Source: Nonlabens agnitus
Lineage (GTDB): Bacteria; Bacteroidota; Bacteroidia; Flavobacteriales; Flavobacteriaceae
NCBI RefSeq assembly: GCF_002994045.1
Contig: NZ_MQUC01000003.1
Location: 2,146,501-2,210,500 of the forward strand
DNA length: 64,000 nucleotides
Reading direction: 5' to 3'
Under the pieces are notes generated by a model. It made no database searches. It was not told where the DNA came from and was given only the letters and a program-made list of their open reading frames with translations. Of this stretch, positions 18,342 to 29,765 are shown piece after piece (position 1 is the stretch's first letter; each line of letters starts with the position of its first letter). Made by a program: the position numbers and the translations under genes.

Positions 18342-18664
18342 AGGACATTACATAATTACGATAAAAATGTCACTGAAGTTTTGCAATGACCCTGCCATTA
18401 TAGTTTAAAATCCTATTCTGGACTGTAAACCAATTCTCTAGCGCTTAAGATCCAAACAAAAACGGATCTTACAATGAAATGTTAGTCATTAATGATGGAT
18501 GATCTTTACATTCCAAGGAATTCTTTGATAGACTGGCTCAATGAAACCACACTTACATAACAAGAAGATCCATTAGTATAAGCGTGTCTTCAGGTTTGCT
18601 GTAAAGCTTATGAAATGCTGTGTTGAAAAATCACTGGGTTTGCTTTGCAAGAATCTCAACGATC
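18342..18664. other. Gap between arsS and the peroxidase-like gene
   Basis: 323 bp without a convincing gene. It holds one inverted repeat, AAGATCC (18447-18453) with GGATCTT (18464-18470), which lacks a T run and so is a doubtful terminator. It should contain the arsS promoter, but I found no clear TAnnTTTG box on the minus strand. Confidence 0.5.
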
Positions 18665-19000
18665 TTACATTTCCAGCTTGTTGACCTTATTCATCATCTG
18701 GACACCGTGAACTAAGGTAGCGCCGCCTTTTATAGCGCCAGCAACGTGAATGGCCTCCATCATTTGTTCCTTAGTCACACCTCTTTTTAATGAGTCGCTG
18801 GTATAAGCATCGATACAATAAGGACATTGAACGGCGTGCGATACAGCTAGTGCTATAAGCGATTTTTCCCTTGCGGTGAGTTCTCCTTCTTCAAAAACGC
18901 TCCCGTAATAGTCAAAAAATTTGGTTCCCAATTCCTCGCTCCACTCAGTGATCTTACCAAATTTTCTTAAGTCTTTTGGGTCGTAATAGGTCTTATCCAT
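18665..19000 (-). CDS. Arsenosugar biosynthesis-associated peroxidase-like protein (AhpD/CMD fold)
   Basis: A 111-residue carboxymuconolactone decarboxylase-like protein with the CxxC redox pair Cys59/Cys62 (VQCPYCIDAYT) and downstream residues of the AhpD-type helix. The N-terminus (KTYYDPKDLRKFGKI) matches the family associated with arsenosugar genes. It probably acts as a small cytoplasmic thiol oxidoreductase. It is the first gene on this strand before ArsS, separated from it by 323 bp, so it may have its own promoter. Confidence 0.88.
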   Translation of the reverse strand: MDKTYYDPKDLRKFGKITEWSEELGTKFFDYYGSVFEEGELTAREKSLIALAVSHAVQCPYCIDAYTSDSLKRGVTKEQMMEAIHVAGAIKGGATLVHGVQMMNKVNKLEM

Positions 19001-19035
19001 GTCTTTGTATTTTGTTGGACAATTTACGATAATGC

Positions 19036-19051
19036 CGCTTTCGCGAAAGCG
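19036..19051. repeat. 16-bp palindrome copy upstream of peroxidase-like gene
   Basis: Perfect copy 36 bp upstream of the start codon at 19000. Confidence 0.95.
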
Positions 19052-19210
19052 AACTCTTCTTAAAATCTAATAATTCTATTCATCATGTCGGTGTTAAAAG
19101 CTTCCATGTGCTTTCATTAAAAATCAGTTAAACGCGTGAACGACTAGAATTGATTCTTATACATTTACCCAAAAATCAACCATATTATGATCAAGATATT
19201 TTGATTAATT

Positions 19211-19372
19211 ATGACTGTAGGCGGTGCGATCGCCCTAATTTTAGGAACCTTATCTGCCTTTGGTAGTCTTGCGTTGGGAGCTGGCCAGTGGCCATCCATT
19301 ATTTTAGGAGTTATCTTCTTTTTTGCAGGGATTTCCCTAATCAAGTACCGCAAGGATACGGATCAGGTCTAG
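19211..19372 (+). CDS. Small hydrophobic membrane protein
   Basis: A 53-codon plus-strand frame (MTVGGAIALILGTLSAFG at the start, KYRKDTDQV at the end) with two hydrophobic helices (about 3-22 and 28-44) around a GAGQWPS turn and a charged cytoplasmic tail. It is followed within 20 bp by a terminator hairpin, which supports a real transcribed gene. I do not recognise a family. It is the only plus-strand gene between metK and the plus arm of the maltodextrin locus. Confidence 0.65.
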   Translation: MTVGGAIALILGTLSAFGSLALGAGQWPSIILGVIFFFAGISLIKYRKDTDQV

Positions 19373-19386
19373 TCCATTTTTACCAT

Positions 19387-19418
19387 AAAAAAAGCCGCAT
19401 CCATGGATGCAGCTTCTT
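19387..19418. terminator. Bidirectional terminator
   Basis: Stem AAGCcGCATCC / GGATGCaGCTT with an A run on the left and a T-rich right flank. It separates the convergent small membrane protein gene and the GH13 lipoprotein gene. Confidence 0.75.
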
Positions 19419-19438
19419 ATTTTGTGATATGTCCTAAA

Positions 19439-20863
19439 TTATTCTGTCGGTTCCAGTAACATGTAAGCATACGGGCTCATGGCCGTCGCCTCGCCTTCAT
19501 TAAGATTTACGGTGGCGCCAGACATTAAATCCCTAAAGGAGCCATTCATTCCAGTTACTGACATTTTAGTAGGATTTCCAGATAGGTTAGCGATATAAAT
19601 TACTTTCTTACCATCTTTAGAACGCTGGATGGCATAAACATTTTCATTTTGTGTTTCTAAGCGTTTATAGTCAGCTGCATTTTTACCACCATGAAGTGCT
19701 GGGTTGTTCACCTTGATCTCACCTAATTTTTCCATTTGTTCCCATACACGACCTTTAGTTTTTGGGATGGAATCCTTTTCAAAAAACTTTAAGCGCTTAT
19801 CCATGCCATATTCCTGACCTGAATAGATCAAAGGCATTCCCGGAATTACATACTGAAAGGTCAACATGGCGTCTTGAGCATCGCCCATGCGCTCGGTCAC
19901 CGTTCCATTCCAAGAGTTCTCGTCGTGGTTGGTGATGAAATTCATAAGGATATCGTCCTTTTGATAGATCGTATCAATCTTTTTCATGTAAGCATCCCAA
20001 TCTGCCACATCCATTTTCCCTTGGGCAAGTTCATTCATGATATGATGACCTTCCCAATTGTATCCCATATCAAATGCCGATTCAAAAAGGTCTTTTTTCT
20101 CACTTTCGGCAAGCATGAATAGTGGTTTGATGGTCTCGAGTTCTGCGTTGTTAGCATTCCAGAAGTCGGTTGGAACTTCATGAGCGACATCACATCTAAA
20201 ACCGTCCACATCATGCTTTTCTACCCAGTATTTCATGGAAGCTGTCATCGCCTCACGCAACTCTGGATTGTCATAATTTAAATCTGCCGTGTCTGTCCAG
20301 TCTGTTCCTGCTGGATGGATGATCTCTCCAGCTTCATTTTTTGTGTAGTATTCTGGATGTTCTGTAATCCATTTGTTGTCCCAGCCCGTGTGGTTGGCAA
20401 CCCAATCCAGAATGACAAACATGCCGTTCTCATGAGCCGTTTCAATAAGATTATCCAGATCTTCTTCATTGCCCAGGTCTGGATTGATGGCCGTATAATC
20501 TGCCACGGCGTAATAGCTGCCCAAGTATTTTTTGCGCTCATTTTCATCTTCAATATCTTCTACCATAAGATCACCTTTGGCCTTTCTGTTTTTCTCAGAA
20601 ATAGGAAAAATAGGCATCAACCAGATGATTTTTACACCCAACTCTTTAAGCTGCGGGATGTCTTTTGTAAACTCATTAAAGGTACCAGCATCAGAATATT
20701 GTCTGATGTTGGCTTCATAAATAATCGCATTCTCCAGATCTTCATCGGTGATGGCCTCATTGGTCACGATGGTTTCTTCCTGGACGGTTTCTTCTGTTTT
20801 AGGCGCCTCTTTACAAGCGACTAAAAAGCTCACTATAAAAAGTGACCAGATGTATTTTTTCAT
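19439..20863 (-). CDS. GH13 alpha-amylase-family lipoprotein
   Basis: A 474-residue secreted lipoprotein (lipobox LVAC, Cys17) with a GH13 barrel. Catalytic motifs: DGFRCDVA (nucleophile Asp225), LAESE (acid/base Glu253) and NHDEN (312-316, third acid Asp314). It should hydrolyse alpha-1,4-glucans at the membrane or cell surface. It is the last gene of the minus arm of the maltodextrin locus, 273 bp after the GH13 neopullulanase-like gene, and ends at a bidirectional terminator, so it may also have a promoter of its own. Confidence 0.93.
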   Translation of the reverse strand: MKKYIWSLFIVSFLVACKEAPKTEETVQEETIVTNEAITDEDLENAIIYEANIRQYSDAGTFNEFTKDIPQLKELGVKIIWLMPIFPISEKNRKAKGDLMVEDIEDENERKKYLGSYYAVADYTAINPDLGNEEDLDNLIETAHENGMFVILDWVANHTGWDNKWITEHPEYYTKNEAGEIIHPAGTDWTDTADLNYDNPELREAMTASMKYWVEKHDVDGFRCDVAHEVPTDFWNANNAELETIKPLFMLAESEKKDLFESAFDMGYNWEGHHIMNELAQGKMDVADWDAYMKKIDTIYQKDDILMNFITNHDENSWNGTVTERMGDAQDAMLTFQYVIPGMPLIYSGQEYGMDKRLKFFEKDSIPKTKGRVWEQMEKLGEIKVNNPALHGGKNAADYKRLETQNENVYAIQRSKDGKKVIYIANLSGNPTKMSVTGMNGSFRDLMSGATVNLNEGEATAMSPYAYMLLEPTE

Positions 20864-20969
20864 GATTAAATTTATTTATTGATACTTCGATTTCTGATAT
20901 AGATAATTTTAAATTTTCTTGCCTGCACTTACCTGTTGATTGTCGTGTTTGGAAGTGATTGGATTATTT

Positions 20970-20985
20970 CGCTTTCGCGAAAGCG
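20970..20985. repeat. 16-bp palindrome copy between the two GH13 genes
   Basis: Perfect copy in the 273-bp spacer between the GH13 genes. Confidence 0.95.
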
Positions 20986-21136
20986 TGCATTTTTCATCTA
21001 CCATTTTTGACATTGCCCGATTCTCGATGGAATAGGCTTCAAAATATTTATCAAATTAGGTCCGAATGAAAAATCAGTTTACTATTATGACAAATGATAA
21101 TTTGAATAGCACCCCATAAAGCTGCATCGGTAAATA

Positions 21137-23017
21137 CTAATTGTCCAAATCGATAACATGACTCGTTTTTCCAGCTACTTGCAATGTTCCCGACAGGTCA
21201 ATTTCAGAATCTGACAAAATATCCAAACCGTTTTTTGCTTTACCTAGACCTTCAGCAAAACGGCTCATATCTAAAGAAACCGCTTCGAGATTATTGTTGA
21301 TGATCACCATCACACGGCTATTGTCATTATGTCTAAAATACACGTAGCAATTTTGCTCGGGAACGTATTGTAGGAGCTTTCCTGTGTGCAGGACTGATTT
21401 ATTCTTGCGGTAGTTTAATAGCTTTTTGGTAAAAACTTGATATTCATTTTGCTCGGCTGTTGGATTTATAAAGGCATTTTGTGCATCACCTTTCCAGCCA
21501 CCAGGAAAATCACGGCGTATATCACCATCGCCCAACTTAGACTTATCGCCCATCATTCCTATCTCATCTCCATAATAGATTTGTGGAGTACCGCGTGTAG
21601 TCAATATTAAGGTTAATGCAAGCTTATAGTTTGCCTCATTATTGTTGTAAACACCAGAGCCACTAAACCTGTTGGTATCGTGGTTTGCCATAAACACCAG
21701 CAAGTTATCTGTGTCTGCGTACAAGAAATCATTGACAAAATTCTCATACATGCGTACCATTCCTTTGTCCCAACCTTGTTCTTCTTCTTTAAAGGCTTCC
21801 ATGATTGCATCATGTAATGTAAAGTCCATCACACTGGGCAGCTCTGTATTGTAGTCTTGGATGGCCGCCACTGGCGAGTCTTTTTGCCAATAGGAAATTT
21901 GCGCCTGATCATGCAACCATGTTTCTCCCACAATATTAATATTCGGATATTCCTTCATGATGGCTCTGGTCCAGTCCGCAATACCTTGCTTCTCATTGTA
22001 GGCATATGTATCTACACGCAACCCATCCAAACCGGCATACTCTATCCACCAGATGGTGTTTTGGATCAAGTAGTTCAATACCAATGGCTCTTCCTGATTA
22101 AGGTCTGGCATCGTACTTACAAACCAACCCTTTTCTGCATACCGCATATCATATTCACTAGCATTGGGATCCATTTGAACCGACTGTCGATAAGAAGAGT
22201 TTGCATAACCGTCCACTGGGAAATCACGGTCGCTGTCTTGATGGTCATCAAATTGATGGATCCATGATTTCATGGGTAGATCCTGCATCATCCAGTGTGT
22301 GGCGCCCCAATGATTGGGAACCACATCCATGATCAATTTCATCTCACGCGCATGCAATTCATCGGCAAGTTTGCGATACAATTCGTTCGTTCCATAACGT
22401 GGATCGATGTTATACAAATCACTTTGCGCATAGGTATGATAAGAAGTTCTAGCGTCATTATCTTCCAGCAATGGCGTGCTCCAGATAGCGGTAGCACCCA
22501 AGTCATCAATATAATCCAGATGATCTATAATCCCTTGAATATCGCCACCATGACGGCCGTTTCTATCAGATCGATTCAACTTATCTGCCATTGAATCTAC
22601 TGAATCATTGCTGGGATCACCGTTAGCAAATCGATCTGGCATGACTAGGTAAATCACATCGCTGGAATCAAATCCTTCACGTTCTTTGGATCCAGACTCT
22701 CGATTTTCCAACCTAAAGGTCTTGGAATTGGCCTTCTTTTTCCCGACTGATATTTTATAATTCCCAGCAGATTTACCTGCGGTTTCCACGGTGATAAAAA
22801 GGTAATTGTGATTTTCGGGTTTGGTGATATTAACGATAGGCAAATCAGAGGCGACTTCGCCTTGATTGGCAATATCATTTCCGTAGAGCATGACCTCTAC
22901 TTGCGAGTGCTCCATGCCGGTCCACCAATTGGGTGGTTCCATACGTTGGATTTGTGCGGTACTCGCTTTCGCGAAAGCGAAAAAAATCAATCCCAATAAC
23001 CAATATCTCATCATCAT
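21137..23017 (-). CDS. GH13 neopullulanase/cyclomaltodextrinase-like enzyme (SusA-like)
   Basis: A 626-residue exported enzyme. After the signal peptide comes an N-terminal immunoglobulin-like domain (about 25-105, starting MEPPNWWTGM) typical of periplasmic cyclomaltodextrinase/SusA proteins. The GH13 barrel follows, with DVVPNH (231-236), DGLRVDTY (Asp336), GETW (Glu365) and a later MANHDTNRF. It should cut imported maltodextrins. The signal peptide reads FFAFAKASTAQ, its end being encoded by a perfect palindrome copy. It lies 6 bp after the GH97 gene in the maltose operon. Confidence 0.95.
   Translation of the reverse strand: MMMRYWLLGLIFFAFAKASTAQIQRMEPPNWWTGMEHSQVEVMLYGNDIANQGEVASDLPIVNITKPENHNYLFITVETAGKSAGNYKISVGKKKANSKTFRLENRESGSKEREGFDSSDVIYLVMPDRFANGDPSNDSVDSMADKLNRSDRNGRHGGDIQGIIDHLDYIDDLGATAIWSTPLLEDNDARTSYHTYAQSDLYNIDPRYGTNELYRKLADELHAREMKLIMDVVPNHWGATHWMMQDLPMKSWIHQFDDHQDSDRDFPVDGYANSSYRQSVQMDPNASEYDMRYAEKGWFVSTMPDLNQEEPLVLNYLIQNTIWWIEYAGLDGLRVDTYAYNEKQGIADWTRAIMKEYPNINIVGETWLHDQAQISYWQKDSPVAAIQDYNTELPSVMDFTLHDAIMEAFKEEEQGWDKGMVRMYENFVNDFLYADTDNLLVFMANHDTNRFSGSGVYNNNEANYKLALTLILTTRGTPQIYYGDEIGMMGDKSKLGDGDIRRDFPGGWKGDAQNAFINPTAEQNEYQVFTKKLLNYRKNKSVLHTGKLLQYVPEQNCYVYFRHNDNSRVMVIINNNLEAVSLDMSRFAEGLGKAKNGLDILSDSEIDLSGTLQVAGKTSHVIDLDN
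22964..22979. repeat. Palindrome copy encoding a signal peptide (GH13)
   Basis: Perfect copy translated as AFAKA at residues 14-18 of the GH13 signal peptide. Confidence 0.95.
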
Positions 23018-23023
23018 GTTTTT

Positions 23024-25144
<2,121 letters not shown>

Positions 25145-27454
25145 TTATATTTTGACCGTCTCTGGTTCTAGATGTATTTGCTTACCATTGATAATGACGT
25201 CTTGAGTGCTTTCGCCCTCTAGAGTTACGGTAGTTTTATCTGCTGTCACGTGCACTTTTAAGATTTGATCCCTAAAGTTGATTTTGAAGCTAAAAGAATC
25301 CCATTGCTCTGGCAATCTTGTAGTGAAACTAGGAATATCGTTGATGATCTTTAAGCCACCGAAACCTTCTACAATACTCATCCATGTTCCCGCCATACTG
25401 GTGATATGACAGCCTTCTTCTACTTCATGGTTATAGTCATCCAGGTCTAATCTAGAGGTTCTTAAATAGAACTGATAGGCTTGATCCATGCGACCCAAAT
25501 GGGCTGCCTGTATGCTGTGAACACATGGCGATAGCGAGCTCTCATGCACCGTCAATGGCTCGTAGAAGTCAAAATGCTTTTCTAGTTGTTCCCTGCTAAA
25601 ATGATCTTCAAAAAAGTAAAATCCTTGAAGTACATCTGCTTGCTTGATATAACAGCTGCGCAGGATTCGGTCCCAAGACCATTTTTGATTGATAGGTCGT
25701 TGTGAAGGTTTGAGGTCAGAAACTGGAATGATTTCCTTATCCAAAAAGCCGTCTTGCTGTAAGTAAACGCCCAACTCTTCATCATAGGGTTCGTACATAT
25801 TTTGTGCTACTTCCAGCCATGATGCGACCTCGCCATTAGAAATTTTAGTCAAGCCAACGATGCGCTCATAGTCCTTTTTATGACCGCTCTTTACTTTGTC
25901 CAAATGATTAACTGCCTGCTCAATACACCATTTTGCTAGATAGTTCGTGTACCAATTGTTGTTGACGTTGTTCTCATATTCATTGGGACCTGTAACGCCC
26001 AGAATCATGTATTTCTTAGCACGCTGGGAAAACGTTGCACGCTGGTGCCAGAATCTGGCAACGCCTATCATGACTTCCAGACCCATTTCTGGAACATAGG
26101 AATAGTCGCCGGTATATTTAAGGTAATTGTGGATTGCAAAAATCATCGCACCGTTGCGGTGGATTTCTTCAAAGGTAATTTCCCATTCATTATGGCATTC
26201 CTCGCCATTCATGGTTACCATAGGATACAGAGCAGCTCCATTGGAGAATCCCAATTTCTCGGCATTCTCAATGGCCTTGTCTAGCTGCTCATACCTATAT
26301 TTCAGTAAATTTCTGGCGACCTTTTGATCTTTGGTAGCCATGTAGAAAGGTATGCAATATGCCTCAGTATCCCAATAGGTAGAGCCACCATATTTTTCAC
26401 CTGTAAAACCTTTAGGGCCAATATTTAAGCGTGCATCCTTTCCAGAATACGTCTGGTTGAGCTGGAAAATATTGAATCTTATACCTTGCTGGGCCTTCAA
26501 ATCTCCTTTTATCGCAATATCTGCCATGGACCAGATTTGAGCCCAAGCCTCTTTTTGATCCTGCAATAATTGAGGATATCCTTTTTCTACCGCAGTGTGA
26601 AGAACACGTTTTGCGGCGTCCAAAATCTCAAAATGCTCATAGTTAAGACTTGATGTATAACCCGCATATTTGATCAATGTTGCTGTTTCTCCTTCAGAAA
26701 TCTGCGTAGCGACTTTATGTCTAACAACGGTGTCATTTTTATCAAAATGATCTGCATACTGGACATGCTCTCCATTTTTATACAATTCTGATTGCATAAA
26801 GGTACAGACGTAGAAGTTGGTTTTATTCGTACGGCTGCGTATAAATCCTTGATGATCTGTAGATTGTAACTCTTCTATATCCCAGAACTTGTCGTCCCAG
26901 TTGGAATCTTCATTGGTGATGCCAGCATCAATGTAAGGTTGGAAAGAAATGCGCATTTGACCTTTAATGGCCTTAACGCTGTAATTTATAGTGGCAAGCT
27001 CATCAAGATTCATGCATAAGAATCTGCGCGCAATCACCTTGATCGTTTTTTCTTCAGACAGATCAATTTCGAAGGTTCTCTCATACCAACCTTCTTTCAT
27101 GTTGAGCTCGCGACGGTAGTTGCGAATGTCTTTCCTGTCAAATGCGGCAAGATCGAGCGTTTCACCGTCGATGAAAATATCAATACCTATATAATTAGGT
27201 GCGTTAAGGACTTTGGCAAAATATTCTGGATAGCCGTTTTTCCACCATCCAACTCTGGTCTTGTCTGGATAGTAGACACCTGCGAGGTAACTTCCCTGGA
27301 AGGTTTCTCCAGAATAGGATTCTTCAAAATTTGCTCGTTGTCCCATCGCTCCATTACCTATGGAAAATAGGCTTTCACTAGATTTTACTAAATCTGGATT
27401 CCAGCCTTCTTCAATGATGGACCACGCGTTTGGTTTGATATACTCTCGACTCAT
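25145..27454 (-). CDS. GH65 maltose phosphorylase
   Basis: Cytoplasmic enzyme expected to split maltose with phosphate into glucose and beta-glucose-1-phosphate. The 769 residues show the GH65 layout: N-terminal beta-sandwich (1-270), linker, and (alpha/alpha)6 barrel with catalytic acid Glu492 in TGPNEYENN and the phosphate-binding His/Ser region near HESSLSPCVHS. No signal peptide. The adjacent beta-phosphoglucomutase gene uses its product, which makes maltose phosphorylase more likely than kojibiose or trehalose phosphorylase. It overlaps that gene by one base (TAATG). Confidence 0.94.
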   Translation of the reverse strand: MSREYIKPNAWSIIEEGWNPDLVKSSESLFSIGNGAMGQRANFEESYSGETFQGSYLAGVYYPDKTRVGWWKNGYPEYFAKVLNAPNYIGIDIFIDGETLDLAAFDRKDIRNYRRELNMKEGWYERTFEIDLSEEKTIKVIARRFLCMNLDELATINYSVKAIKGQMRISFQPYIDAGITNEDSNWDDKFWDIEELQSTDHQGFIRSRTNKTNFYVCTFMQSELYKNGEHVQYADHFDKNDTVVRHKVATQISEGETATLIKYAGYTSSLNYEHFEILDAAKRVLHTAVEKGYPQLLQDQKEAWAQIWSMADIAIKGDLKAQQGIRFNIFQLNQTYSGKDARLNIGPKGFTGEKYGGSTYWDTEAYCIPFYMATKDQKVARNLLKYRYEQLDKAIENAEKLGFSNGAALYPMVTMNGEECHNEWEITFEEIHRNGAMIFAIHNYLKYTGDYSYVPEMGLEVMIGVARFWHQRATFSQRAKKYMILGVTGPNEYENNVNNNWYTNYLAKWCIEQAVNHLDKVKSGHKKDYERIVGLTKISNGEVASWLEVAQNMYEPYDEELGVYLQQDGFLDKEIIPVSDLKPSQRPINQKWSWDRILRSCYIKQADVLQGFYFFEDHFSREQLEKHFDFYEPLTVHESSLSPCVHSIQAAHLGRMDQAYQFYLRTSRLDLDDYNHEVEEGCHITSMAGTWMSIVEGFGGLKIINDIPSFTTRLPEQWDSFSFKINFRDQILKVHVTADKTTVTLEGESTQDVIINGKQIHLEPETVKI

Positions 27455-28116
27455 TACTTCGTTTTATTCAATAACTGTTGTTGATAATCTTGAGGCATAT
27501 CTAGGAAGCTCTCAAAAACTTCATCTGCCTCACTTAAATTTTGTGCTTCGCCTAAACCTATACTAATCATTCCAGCATTATTGGCGGCCTGGATTCCTGC
27601 GATACTGTCCTCAAAAACGATGGCGTTTGCTGCTGGCATGTTGAGCAGTTCACAGGCGTTAAGAAACACTTCTGGATCTGGCTTTGCCTTGCTTACATCA
27701 GTACCATCTACGATGGCGTCAAACAAATCATGGATCCCGAGTTTTTTGAGTATAGGTCTGGCATTTTTACTGGCACTACCTAGGGCGATGGGTTGTTCGC
27801 TTTCGCGTAAGCGTAATAAAAATTCATGCACGCCAGGTAGGATATCATCCTGGGTAAGCGTTTCTACCATCTCGAGATATTCCTCATTTTTCTGAATGAG
27901 TTTTCGATCAAAGGTCTCTTGATCGATGGACTTGTTTCCCCATTCGAGGATCTTTTCAAGGGAACGAACTCTGGATACTCCTTTGAGCTGTTCGTTTTCC
28001 GCTTCCGCGAAAGCGATACCTAATTCTGCCGCCAGTTTTTGCCAGGCAACAAAATGGAATTTCGCGGTATCGACTACGACTCCATCCAAATCAAATATGA
28101 ATGCTTTTTTACTCAT
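27454..28116 (-). CDS. pgmB: Beta-phosphoglucomutase
   Basis: HAD-superfamily enzyme converting beta-glucose-1-phosphate to glucose-6-phosphate, completing maltose phosphorolysis. The 220 residues start with the nucleophile motif FDLDGVVVDTAKFHF (Asp9, Asp11), followed by a helical cap, GSASKNA and KPDPEVFL/FEDSIAGI motifs. TAATG one-base overlaps join it to both the MFS gene before and the GH65 gene after. Two diverged palindrome copies lie within it. Confidence 0.95.
   Translation of the reverse strand: MSKKAFIFDLDGVVVDTAKFHFVAWQKLAAELGIAFAEAENEQLKGVSRVRSLEKILEWGNKSIDQETFDRKLIQKNEEYLEMVETLTQDDILPGVHEFLLRLRESEQPIALGSASKNARPILKKLGIHDLFDAIVDGTDVSKAKPDPEVFLNACELLNMPAANAIVFEDSIAGIQAANNAGMISIGLGEAQNLSEADEVFESFLDMPQDYQQQLLNKTK
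27798..27813. repeat. Diverged palindrome copy in pgmB
   Basis: CGCTTTCGCGTAAGCG, one base from consensus. Read in the pgmB frame as LRLRESEQ. Confidence 0.75.
28000..28015. repeat. Second diverged palindrome copy in pgmB
   Basis: CGCTTCCGCGAAAGCG, one base from consensus. Read as AFAEAENE in pgmB. Confidence 0.75.
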
Positions 28117-29648
28117 TACTGTGGTCTTAATGGGGTTTCAGGAATATTTACGGTTCTGGCGGTAGTGACATTTAAGGTAAGCAAACCTGCGAGAATCATG
28201 GAGCAACCGCCAATTAAAATGGCATAAACAGGTTGCTCATTAAAGACAGTTCCTACTAAATATCCCAATATACTGGCGGCAACCAATTGTGGTATCACAA
28301 TGAAAAAGTTGAAAACTCCCATGTAATAACCCATCTTATTTGACGGCAATGAACCCGACAACATAGCGTATGGAATGGAAAGAATACTTGCCCAGGCCAC
28401 GCCTACACCTACCATGCTCATGACCAATCCTATGCGATCGCTCACAAAATAAACGGATATCAAGCCTAATCCACCTAAGATAAGAGCCAGCATATGCGTG
28501 ACTTTATTAGAAGTTCTCTTTGCCACGACCGGCAATAAAAAGGCTACGGCCGCCGCAACGCCATTATAAACACCAAACATTACGGGTACCCAATCTGCCG
28601 CATCATTGTAGCCTTGAGAGGTCTTGTCAAAAAAGTTGAACACGTGACCCGTGACCGTATCATTCATATAGATCCACATGGAGAACAGTGCAAACCAAGA
28701 GAAGAATTGGACAATGGACAACTGCTTCATAGTGATGGGCATGTTTTGCATATCTGTGATGATGGTGGTGAAGCCGTTTTTGATATTTTGCTTTCTAAGC
28801 AGTCCAACGACTATAAATAGAAGTCCAGCAACTACTAGACCTACCGTAAGAATGTATAGGTCGTTTTTAAGTTCATTAAAGTATACCCATGAGGCACCAG
28901 CAATACCTATTAATAACATAATCACACCGTTGATAAATTGCCAATTGATATTGGCTCTTAGATCTTCTGGCGTGTCTCTAGAAACTTTTTTGGCAATATC
29001 AGATTGCTCAAACTGTGCCATTTCTTCTGGAGAATACTCTTTGGAATTAAATACGGTCCATAGTACGGCGATCAAAAAAACTGCTGCGCCTGCATAAAAG
29101 GAATAGGTAACTGAATCTGGAATGACACCTTCTGGCGCAGTGTTGCTTATTCCCATCCAGTTGGTAAACATATATGGCAATAGCGAGCCCACTACGGCGC
29201 CTATACCTATAAAGAAGGATTGCATGGAAAAACCTAGGGCTCGTTGACGTTGCGGTAAATTGTCACCTACAAAAGCACGAAAAGGCTCCATACTAATATT
29301 GATACTGGAATCCATAATCCACAACACACCTATGGCCATCCATAAGGAACTGGAATTAGGCATGGCAACCAAGGCCAGTGAAGATAAAATGGCTCCTACC
29401 AGAAAGTAGGGTCGTCTACGCCCCAATCTTGTCCAGGTACGATCACTAAAATAACCGATTATAGGCTGCACAATCAAGCCTGTCAATGGCGCTGCTAACC
29501 AGAAAACGGCTAAATCCTCCACAGGAGCATTGAGCGTGGAAAAGATTCTAGAAACGTTGGCATTTTGCAAGGCAAAACCAAACTGAATACCGAGAAACCC
29601 GAAACTCATGTTCCAGATATCCCAGAAACCTAACTTAGGCTTTTGCAT
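28116..29648 (-). CDS. MFS maltose/glucoside transporter
   Basis: A 510-residue inner-membrane permease of the glycoside/SLC45-like MFS group. It has 12 predicted helices, the loop 2-3 motif GYFSDRTWTRLGRRRP, and the conserved first-helix region FWDIWNMSFGFLGIQFGFALQNAN. It should import maltose or short maltodextrins for the phosphorylase. It begins the enzyme run of the minus arm, 117 bp after the LacI-type regulator across a hairpin-rich spacer, and overlaps pgmB by one base. Confidence 0.94.
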   Translation of the reverse strand: MQKPKLGFWDIWNMSFGFLGIQFGFALQNANVSRIFSTLNAPVEDLAVFWLAAPLTGLIVQPIIGYFSDRTWTRLGRRRPYFLVGAILSSLALVAMPNSSSLWMAIGVLWIMDSSINISMEPFRAFVGDNLPQRQRALGFSMQSFFIGIGAVVGSLLPYMFTNWMGISNTAPEGVIPDSVTYSFYAGAAVFLIAVLWTVFNSKEYSPEEMAQFEQSDIAKKVSRDTPEDLRANINWQFINGVIMLLIGIAGASWVYFNELKNDLYILTVGLVVAGLLFIVVGLLRKQNIKNGFTTIITDMQNMPITMKQLSIVQFFSWFALFSMWIYMNDTVTGHVFNFFDKTSQGYNDAADWVPVMFGVYNGVAAAVAFLLPVVAKRTSNKVTHMLALILGGLGLISVYFVSDRIGLVMSMVGVGVAWASILSIPYAMLSGSLPSNKMGYYMGVFNFFIVIPQLVAASILGYLVGTVFNEQPVYAILIGGCSMILAGLLTLNVTTARTVNIPETPLRPQ

Positions 29649-29668
29649 ATCGATAATTGTTAATTACG

Positions 29669-29747
29669 ATAAGCCTTATGACTTATCAAAACTTGGTGTG
29701 TGAGAAGAAAACAAGTTTTGGATAAGTGTTGTGATTCTAAAAATCAC
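29669..29747 (-). promoter_or_regulatory. Competing stem-loops between the regulator and the MFS gene
   Basis: In the minus-strand transcript, CTTATCCAAAACTTG (29726-29712) can pair with CAAGTTTTGATAAG (29695-29682). The GATAAG of that right arm can alternatively pair with CTTATC at 29674-29669. A separate hairpin GTGATT/AATCAC (29747-29731) comes first. The region may be a terminator, an operator or an RNA switch that sets regulator versus transporter expression; I cannot tell which. Confidence 0.5.
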
Positions 29748-29765
29748 GATTCAAATATAAGATGA

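Noticed and set aside
18447..18470. AAGATCC/GGATCTT inverted repeat as a terminator of the peroxidase-like gene
   Set aside because: Only 7 bp of stem, a 10-nt loop and no T run. Kept only as a note in the gap entry.
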